A stretch of 64,000 bases of DNA. It comes from Oscillospiraceae bacterium. Its GTDB lineage: Bacteria > Bacillota > Clostridia > Oscillospirales > Oscillospiraceae. How positions within the stretch are numbered: the first letter of the stretch is position 1; every line of letters starts with the position of its first letter. Under the pieces are notes generated by a model, which made no database searches, was not told the origin of the DNA, and saw only the letters and a list, made by a program, of their open reading frames with translations. The translations under genes and the position numbers were made by a program. Where the stretch lies: NCBI GenBank assembly GCA_020025535.1, contig JAHHRY010000002.1:186001-250000 (forward strand). The letters are read 5' to 3'. Below, in pieces: positions 17,559 through 24,976 of the stretch.

Positions 17559-17920
17559 TCAAATCCTCCCTCTAAATGGTTGATTTCGGGTTTCAGTGTA
17601 GCGCACCCGTCCGGAGCGTAGATTTCTATCACATCAAATCTCGGCTGCAGTTCGGTGGGGTGCTGAGACAAATAAATGGATGCGGTTGTTCGGATTCTGT
17701 CCTGTTTTTTCCTGTCTACAAATTCTCTCGCCATGGCAAATCTGGCATTTTTCCGCAGTTTAACCTCGACAAACGCCAGAAACTTCTCATTGCTGGCGAT
17801 AATATCAATCTCTCCAAACCGACTGCGGTAACCGGCAGCCACTAAGGTATAGTGCTTTTTCTGCAGATACTCTGCAGCCAGCTTCTCTCCCCAGGCACCT
17901 GCCTGATTATTTCTCCCCAT
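17555..17920 (-). CDS. YraN family protein (UPF0102)
   Basis: 121 aa, standard length. A small protein with a restriction-endonuclease-like fold: GAWGEKLAAEYL at 9-20, then FGEIDIIAS and FVEVKLRK carrying the Glu/Asp...Glu-x-Lys active-site pattern. The cellular role is not established. It overlaps the end of rnhB by 14 bases; the rnhB-yraN pairing is widely conserved. Confidence 0.92.
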   Translation of the reverse strand: MGRNNQAGAWGEKLAAEYLQKKHYTLVAAGYRSRFGEIDIIASNEKFLAFVEVKLRKNARFAMAREFVDRKKQDRIRTTASIYLSQHPTELQPRFDVIEIYAPDGCATLKPEINHLEGGFE

Positions 17921-18521
17921 AGAACTTCTTCAGGAAGGTCATCCGATGTATGGGACAGGGGCCATATGCACGCAAAGCTTCATAATGTGCCTTGGTGCCG
18001 TATCCCTTATGTATTTCAAAACCGTACTGAGGATACTGCTGCGCCATTTGTATCATATAGTCATCTCTCGTGACCTTTGCCAGGACAGACGCGGCAGCTA
18101 TGTTGGCACTGAGGCTGTCGCCTTTTACAACCGTTTCTACTTTTATACCAAAATTCTTCTGTCGATTGCCGTCGATCAGTGCAAGCTCGGGTTTCACTTT
18201 CAGCTGTGCCAGAGCACGCTCCATAGCCAGAAAGGTTGCCTGCAGGATGTTGATCTCATCAATTTCCTCGTTGTCGGCAAAGGCAATTCCATAACTGACT
18301 GCCTGTTCCTTAATAACAGGCACCAGTTCCCGGCGGCGCTTGTCCGAAAGCTTCTTACTGTCATTCAGGCCGGGGATTTCAAGATCCGCAGGCAAAATCA
18401 CCGCCGCTGCACACACAGGGCCGGCCAGAGGGCCTCTCCCCGCTTCATCCACGCCGCAGATGGTAACAATGCCTTTTTCAAACCAGCCATCCTCAATTTC
18501 CCACAGATTGTGTTCGCTCAT
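17907..18521 (-). CDS. rnhB: Ribonuclease HII
   Basis: 204 aa. Cleaves RNA in RNA-DNA hybrids and removes misincorporated ribonucleotides. The catalytic acidic residues are in GVDEAGRGPLAGPV (Asp and Glu adjacent), ALIDGN, and the later KVTRDDYM. GGAGGAAATGGA precedes the ATG at 18521. It starts inside the rbgA stop (ATGA overlap). Confidence 0.96.
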   Translation of the reverse strand: MSEHNLWEIEDGWFEKGIVTICGVDEAGRGPLAGPVCAAAVILPADLEIPGLNDSKKLSDKRRRELVPVIKEQAVSYGIAFADNEEIDEINILQATFLAMERALAQLKVKPELALIDGNRQKNFGIKVETVVKGDSLSANIAAASVLAKVTRDDYMIQMAQQYPQYGFEIHKGYGTKAHYEALRAYGPCPIHRMTFLKKFYGEK

Positions 18522-19387
18522 TCCATTTCCTCCGGTTCTTCCAGGGTAAAGCGGCCCAGTTTGCCGCTGCGGAATTCATCCACCAGCACTTTTGCCATAC
18601 GCTCGGTGTCAATTTCCCTGCCGGAAAGCAGGAAACCACGTTTCTGTGCAGCAGCCTCCAGCAGCTCCCAGCCGGGCGTATCCGGTTCGCATTCGATGCC
18701 GTAGCGTTCCTTCACTTTGTCCGGGTAACGCTGCCACAGCAGGCTCATCAGGCGGCAGGAAAGCTCTTCCAGATCGATGACGCCCTCTTTAACGGCACCG
18801 GTATAGGCCAGCATCATACCCACATTGGGATCTTCAAATTTGGGCCACAAAATGCCCGGTGTGTCCAGAAGCAAAAGGTTATTGTCCACCGTCACCCACT
18901 GCATACCGCGGGTAACGCCGGGACGGTTTTCCGCCTTGGCACCCTTTCTTCCGGAAATCTGATTGATCAGAGTGGACTTTCCCACGTTCGGAATGCCCAC
19001 AATCATAATCCGCAGGGCTTTTTTCATACCCTTGGCAGCATCCCGCTGAATTTTCTCCTGCAGCAGCTGCCGGACTGCCGGAGCAAAGCTGTTGATTCCC
19101 TTTCGGCTTTTGCAGTCTGTTGCGACTACTGCCAATCCCTTCCTGCGAAAATATGCAGCCCACCGATTGGTTGCGTCTGGATCTGCCAGATCCATTCGAT
19201 TCAGAATGACCATTCTCGGTTTGGTACCGCAAATTGCATCAATGTCCGGGTTCCGGCTGGAAACAGGGATTCTGGCGTCTACAATCTCGCAGACGGCATC
19301 CACCAGCTTCAGATCCGCCTCCATCTGCCGGCGGGTCTTAGTCATATGGCCCGGGTACCATTGGATATTCATTTTGTCCTGTGCCAT
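18518..19387 (-). CDS. rbgA: Ribosome biogenesis GTPase YlqF/RbgA
   Basis: 289 aa. Circularly permuted GTPase needed for a late step of 50S assembly. QWYPGHMTKTRR at the N-terminus is the family signature; G4 NRMDL precedes G1 GIPNVGKST and G3 DTPG, which is the permuted order. ATG at 19387 overlaps the lepB stop (TGATG), with GGAG 10 bases upstream; a TTG one codon earlier is less likely. In the known Bacillus cluster rplS-lepB(sip)-rbgA-rnhB, the same neighbours occur. Confidence 0.95.
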   Translation of the reverse strand: MAQDKMNIQWYPGHMTKTRRQMEADLKLVDAVCEIVDARIPVSSRNPDIDAICGTKPRMVILNRMDLADPDATNRWAAYFRRKGLAVVATDCKSRKGINSFAPAVRQLLQEKIQRDAAKGMKKALRIMIVGIPNVGKSTLINQISGRKGAKAENRPGVTRGMQWVTVDNNLLLLDTPGILWPKFEDPNVGMMLAYTGAVKEGVIDLEELSCRLMSLLWQRYPDKVKERYGIECEPDTPGWELLEAAAQKRGFLLSGREIDTERMAKVLVDEFRSGKLGRFTLEEPEEME

Positions 19388-20013
19388 CAATCAATCACTC
19401 CGATTCTGTCGTATTGAGGTTTTACCTGACCTCCGTCCGTACCGGGTATCACCAGGAAAACCGCTTTGCCCAGAATTTCCCGGCAGTCGATCAAACCGAT
19501 ATCCGGGTTGCGGCTGTCCTTGGAATCCATACGGTTATCTCCCATTACAAACACACATCCGTCCTCCACCACAAGCGGGAAATTGACGCCTTCATACAGG
19601 TGCGTGGGGGAAGAAATATAGGGCTCCGTCAGCGCCTCGCCATCTACATAGACGGTACCCGTGTGGAAATCAATATCAACCGTCTGTCCTTCCGTGGCAA
19701 TGACACGCTTCACAATGCATTCTCCGTTCCGGAAAGAGTCTTTGCTGGCGACAATGACATCCCCCTGTCTGGGATGCTTATAAAGAACCCCGCTGATTAG
19801 CAGCAGCCGGTCACCGTCCACCAGGGTCCTGTTCATGGAATCGCCGACGACAACAACCATTCGGAAAAACAGAACATACACCAGCATAAAAATGACCAGA
19901 ATATAGAGAATATCTTTCGCATCCAGAAACAGTTGCTGCTGCCAGCTAAGCTTCTTTTTCTGTTCGGGTGCCTCTTCTTTTTTAACGAACCTGCCTTTAT
20001 ATATTTTCTCCAC
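19387..20013 (-). CDS. lepB: Signal peptidase I
   Basis: 208 aa. One N-terminal membrane anchor (about residues 35-57, DILYILVIFMLVYVLFF), then the catalytic Ser59 in GDSMNRTL and the general-base Lys102 in IVKRVIA, then the conserved GDNRMDSKDSR box. It cleaves signal peptides from exported proteins on the outer face of the membrane. GTG start with AGGAGG 8 bases upstream. It has its own promoter, since two terminators separate it from rplS. Confidence 0.95.
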   Translation of the reverse strand: MEKIYKGRFVKKEEAPEQKKKLSWQQQLFLDAKDILYILVIFMLVYVLFFRMVVVVGDSMNRTLVDGDRLLLISGVLYKHPRQGDVIVASKDSFRNGECIVKRVIATEGQTVDIDFHTGTVYVDGEALTEPYISSPTHLYEGVNFPLVVEDGCVFVMGDNRMDSKDSRNPDIGLIDCREILGKAVFLVIPGTDGGQVKPQYDRIGVID

Positions 20014-20060
20014 GAAGGCTTCCTCCTATGAACCAAATTCGTCCGATAGACACAATTACT

Positions 20061-20090
20061 ATTATATCATTATACACATCTTTGGCTCAA
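20061..20090 (-). promoter_or_regulatory. Promoter of the lepB-rbgA-rnhB-yraN unit
   Basis: Minus strand: TTGAGC (20090-20085), 18-base spacer, TATAAT (20066-20061). A second TATAAT lies 8 bases upstream of this -10. Two terminators upstream make an own promoter necessary. Confidence 0.5.
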
Positions 20091-20115
20091 AAGAAAAGCA
20101 CTATTTTCCCGGAAT

Positions 20116-20149
20116 GCAAAAAGCACTCTGCGCGAACGCAGAGTGCTTT
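20116..20149 (-). terminator. Second terminator downstream of rplS
   Basis: 13-base stem AAAGCACTCTGCG with its complement around a 4-base loop (20133-20136), followed on the minus strand by TTTTT. Confidence 0.75.
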
Positions 20150-20164
20150 CGGAGTCGGACAAAT

Positions 20165-20191
20165 AAAAAAGAGGGCCGTACCCTCTTTTTT
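20165..20191 (-). terminator. First terminator downstream of rplS
   Basis: GAGGG-TACGG-CCCTC on the minus strand flanked by an A-run and TTTTTT, starting 14 bases after the rplS stop. Confidence 0.8.
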
Positions 20192-20204
20192 ATAAAGTTG
20201 AAGC

Positions 20205-20546
20205 TTAGACCTTCTCCTTGACCTTTGCAGCCTTGCCGAAACGGTCACGCAGGTAGTACAGCTTTGCACGGCGTACCTTGCCCTTACGGACGGTCTCAAT
20301 GCTTGCAATACGGGGGGAGTGAACAGGGAATACCTTCTCGCAGCCGATGCCATAGCTGACACGACGAACAGTGATGGTCTCACCGATGCCGCCATGCTTG
20401 CGGGCAATGATGGTGCCTTCAAACACCTGAATACGCTCACGAGAGCCTTCCTTGATCAGAACGTGCACACGAACGGTGTCGCCAACCCGCATTTCGGGCA
20501 GCTCTTCCTTCATGTACTGGCTAGACAGAGCCTTTACCAAATCCAT
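20205..20546 (-). CDS. rplS: 50S ribosomal protein L19
   Basis: 113 aa, full length. L19 sits at the 30S-50S interface. Signatures: FRVGDTV-like MRVGDTVRVHV, RIQVFEGTIIARK, and the C-terminal KLYYLRDRFGKAAK. The start at 20546 (MDLVKALSSQ) is set by AGGAGGACAAAGAT; the open frame extends further upstream but that part is the RNA leader. Monocistronic, between its own promoter and tandem terminators. Confidence 0.97.
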   Translation of the reverse strand: MDLVKALSSQYMKEELPEMRVGDTVRVHVLIKEGSRERIQVFEGTIIARKHGGIGETITVRRVSYGIGCEKVFPVHSPRIASIETVRKGKVRRAKLYYLRDRFGKAAKVKEKV

Positions 20547-20636
20547 ATCTTTGTCCTCCTTAATATTAGGCGTTCTTACGACGTTCTCCCGGCGATATGG
20601 TTCCCGGCGTCGCAGAGGACTCACCTTGTTTAAGAC
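20547..20636 (-). ncRNA. Structured 5' leader of rplS (candidate L19 autoregulatory leader)
   Basis: The leader of about 90 bases between the promoter and the start codon can pair CGACG with CGTCG around an inner CCGG-CCGG pair (between 20577 and 20615), just before the ribosome-binding site. Rfam describes an L19 leader family in Firmicutes. I cannot confirm a match to that model; the fold is read by eye. Confidence 0.4.
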
Positions 20637-20642
20637 CGAGGT

Positions 20643-20671
20643 ATTATAGCATGTTTCCTGCAAAAAATCAA
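20643..20671 (-). promoter_or_regulatory. Promoter of rplS
   Basis: Minus strand: TTGATT (20671-20666), 17-base spacer, TATAAT (20648-20643). Confidence 0.65.
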
Positions 20672-20715
20672 GAATAATTTCAGAATTTTTTCTTTTTTCT
20701 TTTGAAGTCCGGAAA

Positions 20716-22107
20716 TTATCGGGCAGATTGTTCCCGGGGGATGATTTTGCCCTTTAAGCACAAAATGACAAACACCGCAAAGAGCATCAAATTGTGTAAA
20801 ATCATACAGCTCCATGCAGAAATCAGGCCAAGAGAAAACATCCTGATGCAGATAAAGGTACCCGTAATCCGGATTCCCCACATACCGGCGATGTTGCAGA
20901 TTAGCGGAATCACTGTTTTGCCCATTCCCTGCATCATGCCTTCAATGATGATTGAAACGCCGTAGAAAGGTTCGGAAACAGCCACCATCCGAAGTACGGT
21001 TGCACCGAGAGAAATTACGAGCGCATCCTTGGAGAAAAGGCTCATCATGTTCGGGGCAAACAGGAAAAGCAGTCCGCCTGAAACAATCATCATTGCCACT
21101 TCCAGCGCGATGATCATTTTGGCAAGATCCTGCATACGTCTGGTATCTCTGGCACCAAAAGCGTTGCCGATCAGTGTGGCAGCCGCCATCTGCATACCAT
21201 AACCCGGAATATAGAAAGCGGATTCCACGGTATTGGCAATGGTATGGGCTGCCGTGGCAATATCGCCCAGAGAATTGATCATGGAAGCAAACGCCACATA
21301 ACCGAGAGAAGTCGCAAAACGCTGCAGCCCATTGGGAATCGACACCCGCAGGCACGGCCGCAGCACGTTCCAGTCAGGCAGAACGGACTGTCCTCTTGGA
21401 GAAACGACAGGGTGCTTCATAAGCACAATGAAGATATAGATACCGCCAAACGCATAAGAAACCGCACTGGCGGCTGCCGCACCGATCACGCCCCAACCGC
21501 AGCCGTAAATCCACAGGGAGTGCCCAAAACAGGATACGCTCCGGCTGGGATAAATCAGCAGGAAATTCAGCGCCACATTCAGCAGGTTCACCAGGATACC
21601 CACACGCATGGGTGTCTTTGTATCCCCCACCGCCCGCAACACGGTTCCAAAGATAATGGTTGCCGTACTAAACAGCATCGGCGTATACAAAATAAAGAAA
21701 TACTGGGATGCCAGTTCCTGGATTGCCGGATCCACCTGCATCCATACCGGCACTCTGCCGCTGAGTGAAAGCGTCAGCAACGTAAAAAACGAACCTACCA
21801 CCAAAACCGCCAGTACCGCCTGCCCCGAGGCTTTTTTGACACGCACGGTGTCCTCAGCACCGGCCGCCTGCGAAATATAGGCAAGGAATCCGATTCCGAT
21901 GGCAGAAATTGTGCTGTTAAGCAACCAGTTTACCGTACTGGTTGAGCCGACAGCGGCCGTAGCCTGCGTTCCCAGCGTTCCGATCATGGCAATATCCACA
22001 TACTGAACAGCCGTCTGCATCATCTGTTCCAGCATAGTGGGAAGCGCAAGGGAAAATATAGTCGGCAGCATATGCCAAGGCAATTTACCGGTCAAAGGAT
22101 TTTTCAT
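20716..22107 (-). CDS. MATE family efflux transporter
   Basis: 463 aa with twelve predicted membrane segments in two halves of similar sequence. MATE pumps export drugs or metabolites using sodium or proton gradients. The N-terminal half has ALPTMLEQMMQTAVQYVDIAMIG and the second half the counterpart GLQRFATSLGYVAFASMIN, the usual MATE pattern. Substrate unknown. The start ATG at 22107 has only a weak purine-rich site upstream. No terminator was seen after its stop; the rplS promoter lies 45 bases further on. Confidence 0.9.
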   Translation of the reverse strand: MKNPLTGKLPWHMLPTIFSLALPTMLEQMMQTAVQYVDIAMIGTLGTQATAAVGSTSTVNWLLNSTISAIGIGFLAYISQAAGAEDTVRVKKASGQAVLAVLVVGSFFTLLTLSLSGRVPVWMQVDPAIQELASQYFFILYTPMLFSTATIIFGTVLRAVGDTKTPMRVGILVNLLNVALNFLLIYPSRSVSCFGHSLWIYGCGWGVIGAAAASAVSYAFGGIYIFIVLMKHPVVSPRGQSVLPDWNVLRPCLRVSIPNGLQRFATSLGYVAFASMINSLGDIATAAHTIANTVESAFYIPGYGMQMAAATLIGNAFGARDTRRMQDLAKMIIALEVAMMIVSGGLLFLFAPNMMSLFSKDALVISLGATVLRMVAVSEPFYGVSIIIEGMMQGMGKTVIPLICNIAGMWGIRITGTFICIRMFSLGLISAWSCMILHNLMLFAVFVILCLKGKIIPREQSAR

Positions 22108-22176
22108 ACGTATTCACCACTTTTTTCGTAATTCACCATCATAGTACCATACTCTTGCTTCAATGGATACCACCGT

Positions 22177-22207
22177 AAAAAATCCCGAACGCAAATGCGT
22201 TCGGGAT
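22177..22207 (-). terminator. Terminator after the YwaF-like gene
   Basis: 12-base stem ATCCCGAACGCA with its complement and a 2-base loop, followed on the minus strand by TTTTTT. It begins 35 bases after the stop and separates this gene from the MATE gene. Confidence 0.85.
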
Positions 22208-22241
22208 AGCATCTGAACAGCAACCAGCTTAGACGAATCCA

Positions 22242-23057
22242 CTACGCCCTGACCAGATTTCTCTCTGTCGTTCTGATTTTAGAAGAAATATAGGATGGGA
22301 AATAAAACATCGCCGGGATGATAATATAGAGTGCGTAAAGAACGATGGTAATGCTTATTTCATCCAATCCGCCAAGGACCGATGCAACAAGCGGAAGCTT
22401 TCCTCTGAAAAACATATAGTCTGCATCAATTGAGGAATAGTTTACGATGTTCGCCGGAATGGACAGAATCAAAGAAGGAATGCAGGGCAGAAACAATTCC
22501 CACCAGTGGGTGACACCGGTATAGCTGTGATATCTGGAAATCAGCATAACCATACAGACAAACAGCATACTTCCATGGTAAAAGAAGGTATGGAAGCCCG
22601 GGAAAGAAATGCAGGAATAGGAAGACAGCCGGGTAGCCGGATAGAAGAAATTCACCGCAGAACCCAGCAGGCACAGGGTACATATACAGCTGCAGGCGAT
22701 CTTTTTCGTCAGACCCTTTCCCCAAATTGCGAAAGGCATTACATACATAAAAATACTGCAGGGATACAGGGAAAGGTTGCTTGCAAGATCCAGCCCCACC
22801 GTTTTTCCGCTGACGCTTTCCCATGTAACAATCACAACTTCCCAGACAACCAGGATCCCCAGTATTGCTGTAAATACCGGCTTAATGAGATGTTTTCTTC
22901 TGGAGACATAGACAGCAGAGCCCACCACGATGGCAAAAACGATTGCTGCAAAAATGAAATGCAGCGGTGTAAACAGAGTTCCGGGCATCTGCTCTGCCGG
23001 CACCAGGAAATCTTTATGTGTGAAAAAATTCTCGATTAAATAAGCAAAATTTTTCAT
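22242..23057 (-). CDS. YwaF/TMEM164-related integral membrane protein
   Basis: 271 aa with about seven membrane segments. The pattern LSLYPCSIFMYVMPF, a segment with FHTFFYHGSMLF and the downstream SIPANIVNYSSIDADYMF fit the family that joins Bacillus YwaF with TMEM164 (TIGR02206). The bacterial function is not established; a conserved His in FYHG and Cys in YPCS might be catalytic, as proposed for the eukaryotic acyltransferase. The start follows a weak site. Monocistronic, with a strong terminator. Confidence 0.75.
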   Translation of the reverse strand: MKNFAYLIENFFTHKDFLVPAEQMPGTLFTPLHFIFAAIVFAIVVGSAVYVSRRKHLIKPVFTAILGILVVWEVVIVTWESVSGKTVGLDLASNLSLYPCSIFMYVMPFAIWGKGLTKKIACSCICTLCLLGSAVNFFYPATRLSSYSCISFPGFHTFFYHGSMLFVCMVMLISRYHSYTGVTHWWELFLPCIPSLILSIPANIVNYSSIDADYMFFRGKLPLVASVLGGLDEISITIVLYALYIIIPAMFYFPSYISSKIRTTERNLVRA

Positions 23058-23249
23058 AGTAAATTCCTACCGGGTAAGTTTACAGGGCGGATAAACACAC
23101 CGTTTAACAGCTCTGCTGAAATGGAAACAACGTCTTTATAGTAGCATAGACTGAATAATTTTTCAACATGAATTGTCGTTTTAAGAGGTTTTATGTAAAT
23201 TTTAGTCATTGTGCAAAATATGTTGGTTTCCAAGCTTATGCATGGAAAT

Positions 23250-23284
23250 AAAAAGACGACAAGTTTCATAAGAAACTTGTCGTC
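23250..23284 (-). terminator. Terminator of the tRNA-Ser gene
   Basis: 13-base stem GACGACAAGTTTC with its complement (23255-23267, 23272-23284), loop of 4, followed on the minus strand by TTTTT, directly after the encoded CCA end. Confidence 0.85.
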
Positions 23285-23286
23285 TA

Positions 23287-23378
23287 TGGCGGAGAAGGAG
23301 GGATTTGAACCCTCGAAACCCTTTTGGGGTTTACACGATTTCCAATCGTGCGCGCTCGGCCAGCTACGCGACTTCTCC
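23287..23378 (-). tRNA. tRNA-Ser (anticodon GGA)
   Basis: 92 bases including an encoded CCA. Acceptor strands GGAGAAG (23378-23372) and CTTCTCC pair perfectly, followed by G and CCA. The anticodon stem CGATT/AATCG holds GGA, which reads UCC and UCU. The long variable arm (AAACCCCAAAAGGGTTT) marks a class II tRNA. The T-arm contains GGTTCAAATCC. It has its own promoter and terminator. Confidence 0.97.
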
Positions 23379-23405
23379 ATGTGTCGGCTCGTTGCCAGCT
23401 CGGAT

Positions 23406-23434
23406 ATAATATCGCAAATCCAGCGTTTTGTCAA
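23406..23434 (-). promoter_or_regulatory. Promoter of tRNA-Ser
   Basis: Minus strand: TTGACA (23434-23429), 17-base spacer, TATTAT (23411-23406), 28 bases before the mature 5' end. Confidence 0.7.
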
Positions 23435-23458
23435 CCCCTAATTATCAAAAATCCAACA

Positions 23459-23851
23459 TTATTTTTCATTCTCCAAAACAATGCCCAATTGCCCGTCTCG
23501 AACTGACAGATAAGCGTGTTCCAGATGCGAAAGATACGAGAACGGCTCTTCCGGATGAATGGGCACAAAATGCACATTCATCACACTGTGCCGCGGCATC
23601 AGGGAAAAGTGCCAATCCCCTTCCCCGATTTTCTTTACAGGCACCGAGACTTCCAGGCCGAACCGGCTGTCAGCAATCGGCGTCAGGAGACCCAGCCGTT
23701 CCGTTCCCCCGTTCCAGCCTATCTGCAGATCATACATCACCTGTCCGCTCAGTTCACACTGGCAGGAAAACTTGTAATATAATCCCCGTTTCTGGACATG
23801 CACCTTTCCCAGTGACTCTTCACCCTGATACACGTTATATGTCCCCTCCAT
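23459..23851 (-). CDS. Uncharacterised 130-residue protein
   Basis: I do not recognise a family. The protein has no signal peptide, membrane segment or cysteine cluster beyond CQC at 30-32. Its composition suggests a beta-rich domain (YNVYQGEESLGKVHV, RFGLEVSVPV) and an acidic C-terminus. A G-rich sequence (GGGGGAATGCAGC) precedes the ATG at 23851. It follows mazF by 47 bases on the same strand, so it may be cotranscribed. No paralogue of a MazE antitoxin is evident in it: there is no ribbon-helix-helix or AbrB-like N-terminus. Confidence 0.65.
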   Translation of the reverse strand: MEGTYNVYQGEESLGKVHVQKRGLYYKFSCQCELSGQVMYDLQIGWNGGTERLGLLTPIADSRFGLEVSVPVKKIGEGDWHFSLMPRHSVMNVHFVPIHPEEPFSYLSHLEHAYLSVRDGQLGIVLENEK

Positions 23852-23898
23852 GCTGCATTCCCCCTTACAACACTGTATGCAGCAGAGGACAACCCTAT

Positions 23899-24264
23899 TC
23901 AGCTCATGCGATTGTCATTCAATCCAAAACTTACGGCGATGGCATCATCCACCAAGTGCATTTGCTCATCATCCAGCCGCCCCATATGTTCCCGCAGGCG
24001 GCGTTTGTCAATAGTACGGATCTGCTCCAGCAAAATTACGGAATCCTTGCTGAGGCCTACGCTTCCACCTGCGATGTTGATATGGGTCGGAAGTCTTGCT
24101 TTTCCTGTTTGACTGGTAATCGCTGCAGCAATAACCGTAGGAGAGTGCCGGTTACCGGTATTATTCTGGACAATGAGCACAGGACGTGTTCCTCCCTGCT
24201 CGCTCCCAACCACCGGCGAAAGATCGGCATAATAGATATCTCCCCGCTTTACTGTTGTTTCCAT
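23899..24264 (-). CDS. MazF/PemK-family endoribonuclease toxin
   Basis: 121 aa. Family signatures are clear: VKRGDIYYADLSPVVGSEQGG near the start, RPVLIVQNN, and PTVIAAAITSQ. These are the beta-strands of the mRNA interferase fold that cuts at specific sequences. ATG at 24264 (METTVKRG) is preferred; a GTG nine bases upstream sits almost on the GGAG site. A MazE-type antitoxin gene is expected directly upstream but is absent. In Bacillus the order is ydcC-alr-ndoAI-ndoA; here a lipoprotein gene stands upstream and alr and the antitoxin are missing. Confidence 0.93.
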   Translation of the reverse strand: METTVKRGDIYYADLSPVVGSEQGGTRPVLIVQNNTGNRHSPTVIAAAITSQTGKARLPTHINIAGGSVGLSKDSVILLEQIRTIDKRRLREHMGRLDDEQMHLVDDAIAVSFGLNDNRMS

Positions 24265-24403
24265 TTTCCTCACACTCCGATAGAATCCTAACCAGCGTTA
24301 CCGAAAATCCCTTATGTAACGTGGCTGATTCTATTGTCCCACGCTCAAAGGGAATTCATACGGTATCACTTCTGATTTATCCTATGCGGAATCCTACAAA
24401 ATG

Positions 24404-24964
24404 CTACAATATGGTAAAGTTTCTGACGGCAATTGTCAGGATTCGGTGTCCTTCCCATAAAATCTCTGCCTGAATGGGCGTATCTTCATTTTCCAGCCAG
24501 ATATCCAGTGTAAAAGCGTCATCTTCGTAGCTGTCATCCACCGTCAGGCGGATGTATTCCCCGTCCTGACCGCAGGATGTAACATATCCTCCGCGGAGAG
24601 TATTTACAAAAATCCATGGTGCCCCCACCGGGGAAAGCTGTCCGTCCGCCAGCAGTTCAAAACTCAGTGCCGCATCATCAAAAGTCAGACTGGCATTCTC
24701 CCCCGTAATTTTCCCTGTGATTCCGGAAATCACTTCCGGTTCACGCACCGTAAACGTCAAATTGCCCTGTGCGTCCGTCTGACACTCCATAAGGAAAGTA
24801 TAGGTCTTATCTCCATAATCGGCAGTCACTTCCGCCTCAAAACTGCATCCCTGACTGTTAAGAAGCCGGGCACGCAAATTCATGGCCTTGTCCAGTTCTT
24901 CCGTCTGCTTACCGCATCCTGTCAGCATCAGTACAAGAAACATCACAAAAGCAACTTTTCTCAA
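24404..24964 (-). CDS. Lipoprotein, possibly YdcC/GerS-like
   Basis: 186 aa. An N-terminal signal with lipobox LMLTGC (Cys17) predicts a lipid-anchored surface protein. The rest is beta-rich (FEAEVTADYGDKTYTF, NLTFTVREPEVISGITG), reminiscent of LolA-like folds. Context supports the YdcC/GerS group: in Bacillus and Clostridioides such lipoproteins sit beside alr, and the same nnrD-lipoprotein-mazF neighbourhood is seen here without alr. GerS is needed for spore cortex processing in C. difficile. Sequence similarity to GerS itself is not something I can verify; function is inference. It follows nnrD by 12 bases. Confidence 0.65.
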   Translation of the reverse strand: MRKVAFVMFLVLMLTGCGKQTEELDKAMNLRARLLNSQGCSFEAEVTADYGDKTYTFLMECQTDAQGNLTFTVREPEVISGITGKITGENASLTFDDAALSFELLADGQLSPVGAPWIFVNTLRGGYVTSCGQDGEYIRLTVDDSYEDDAFTLDIWLENEDTPIQAEILWEGHRILTIAVRNFTIL

Positions 24965-24976
24965 ACAGATCCCACC

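Noticed and set aside
23054..23441. Open frames on both strands across the tRNA-Ser gene
   Set aside because: They consist of the tRNA, its terminator and promoter; no coding signals.
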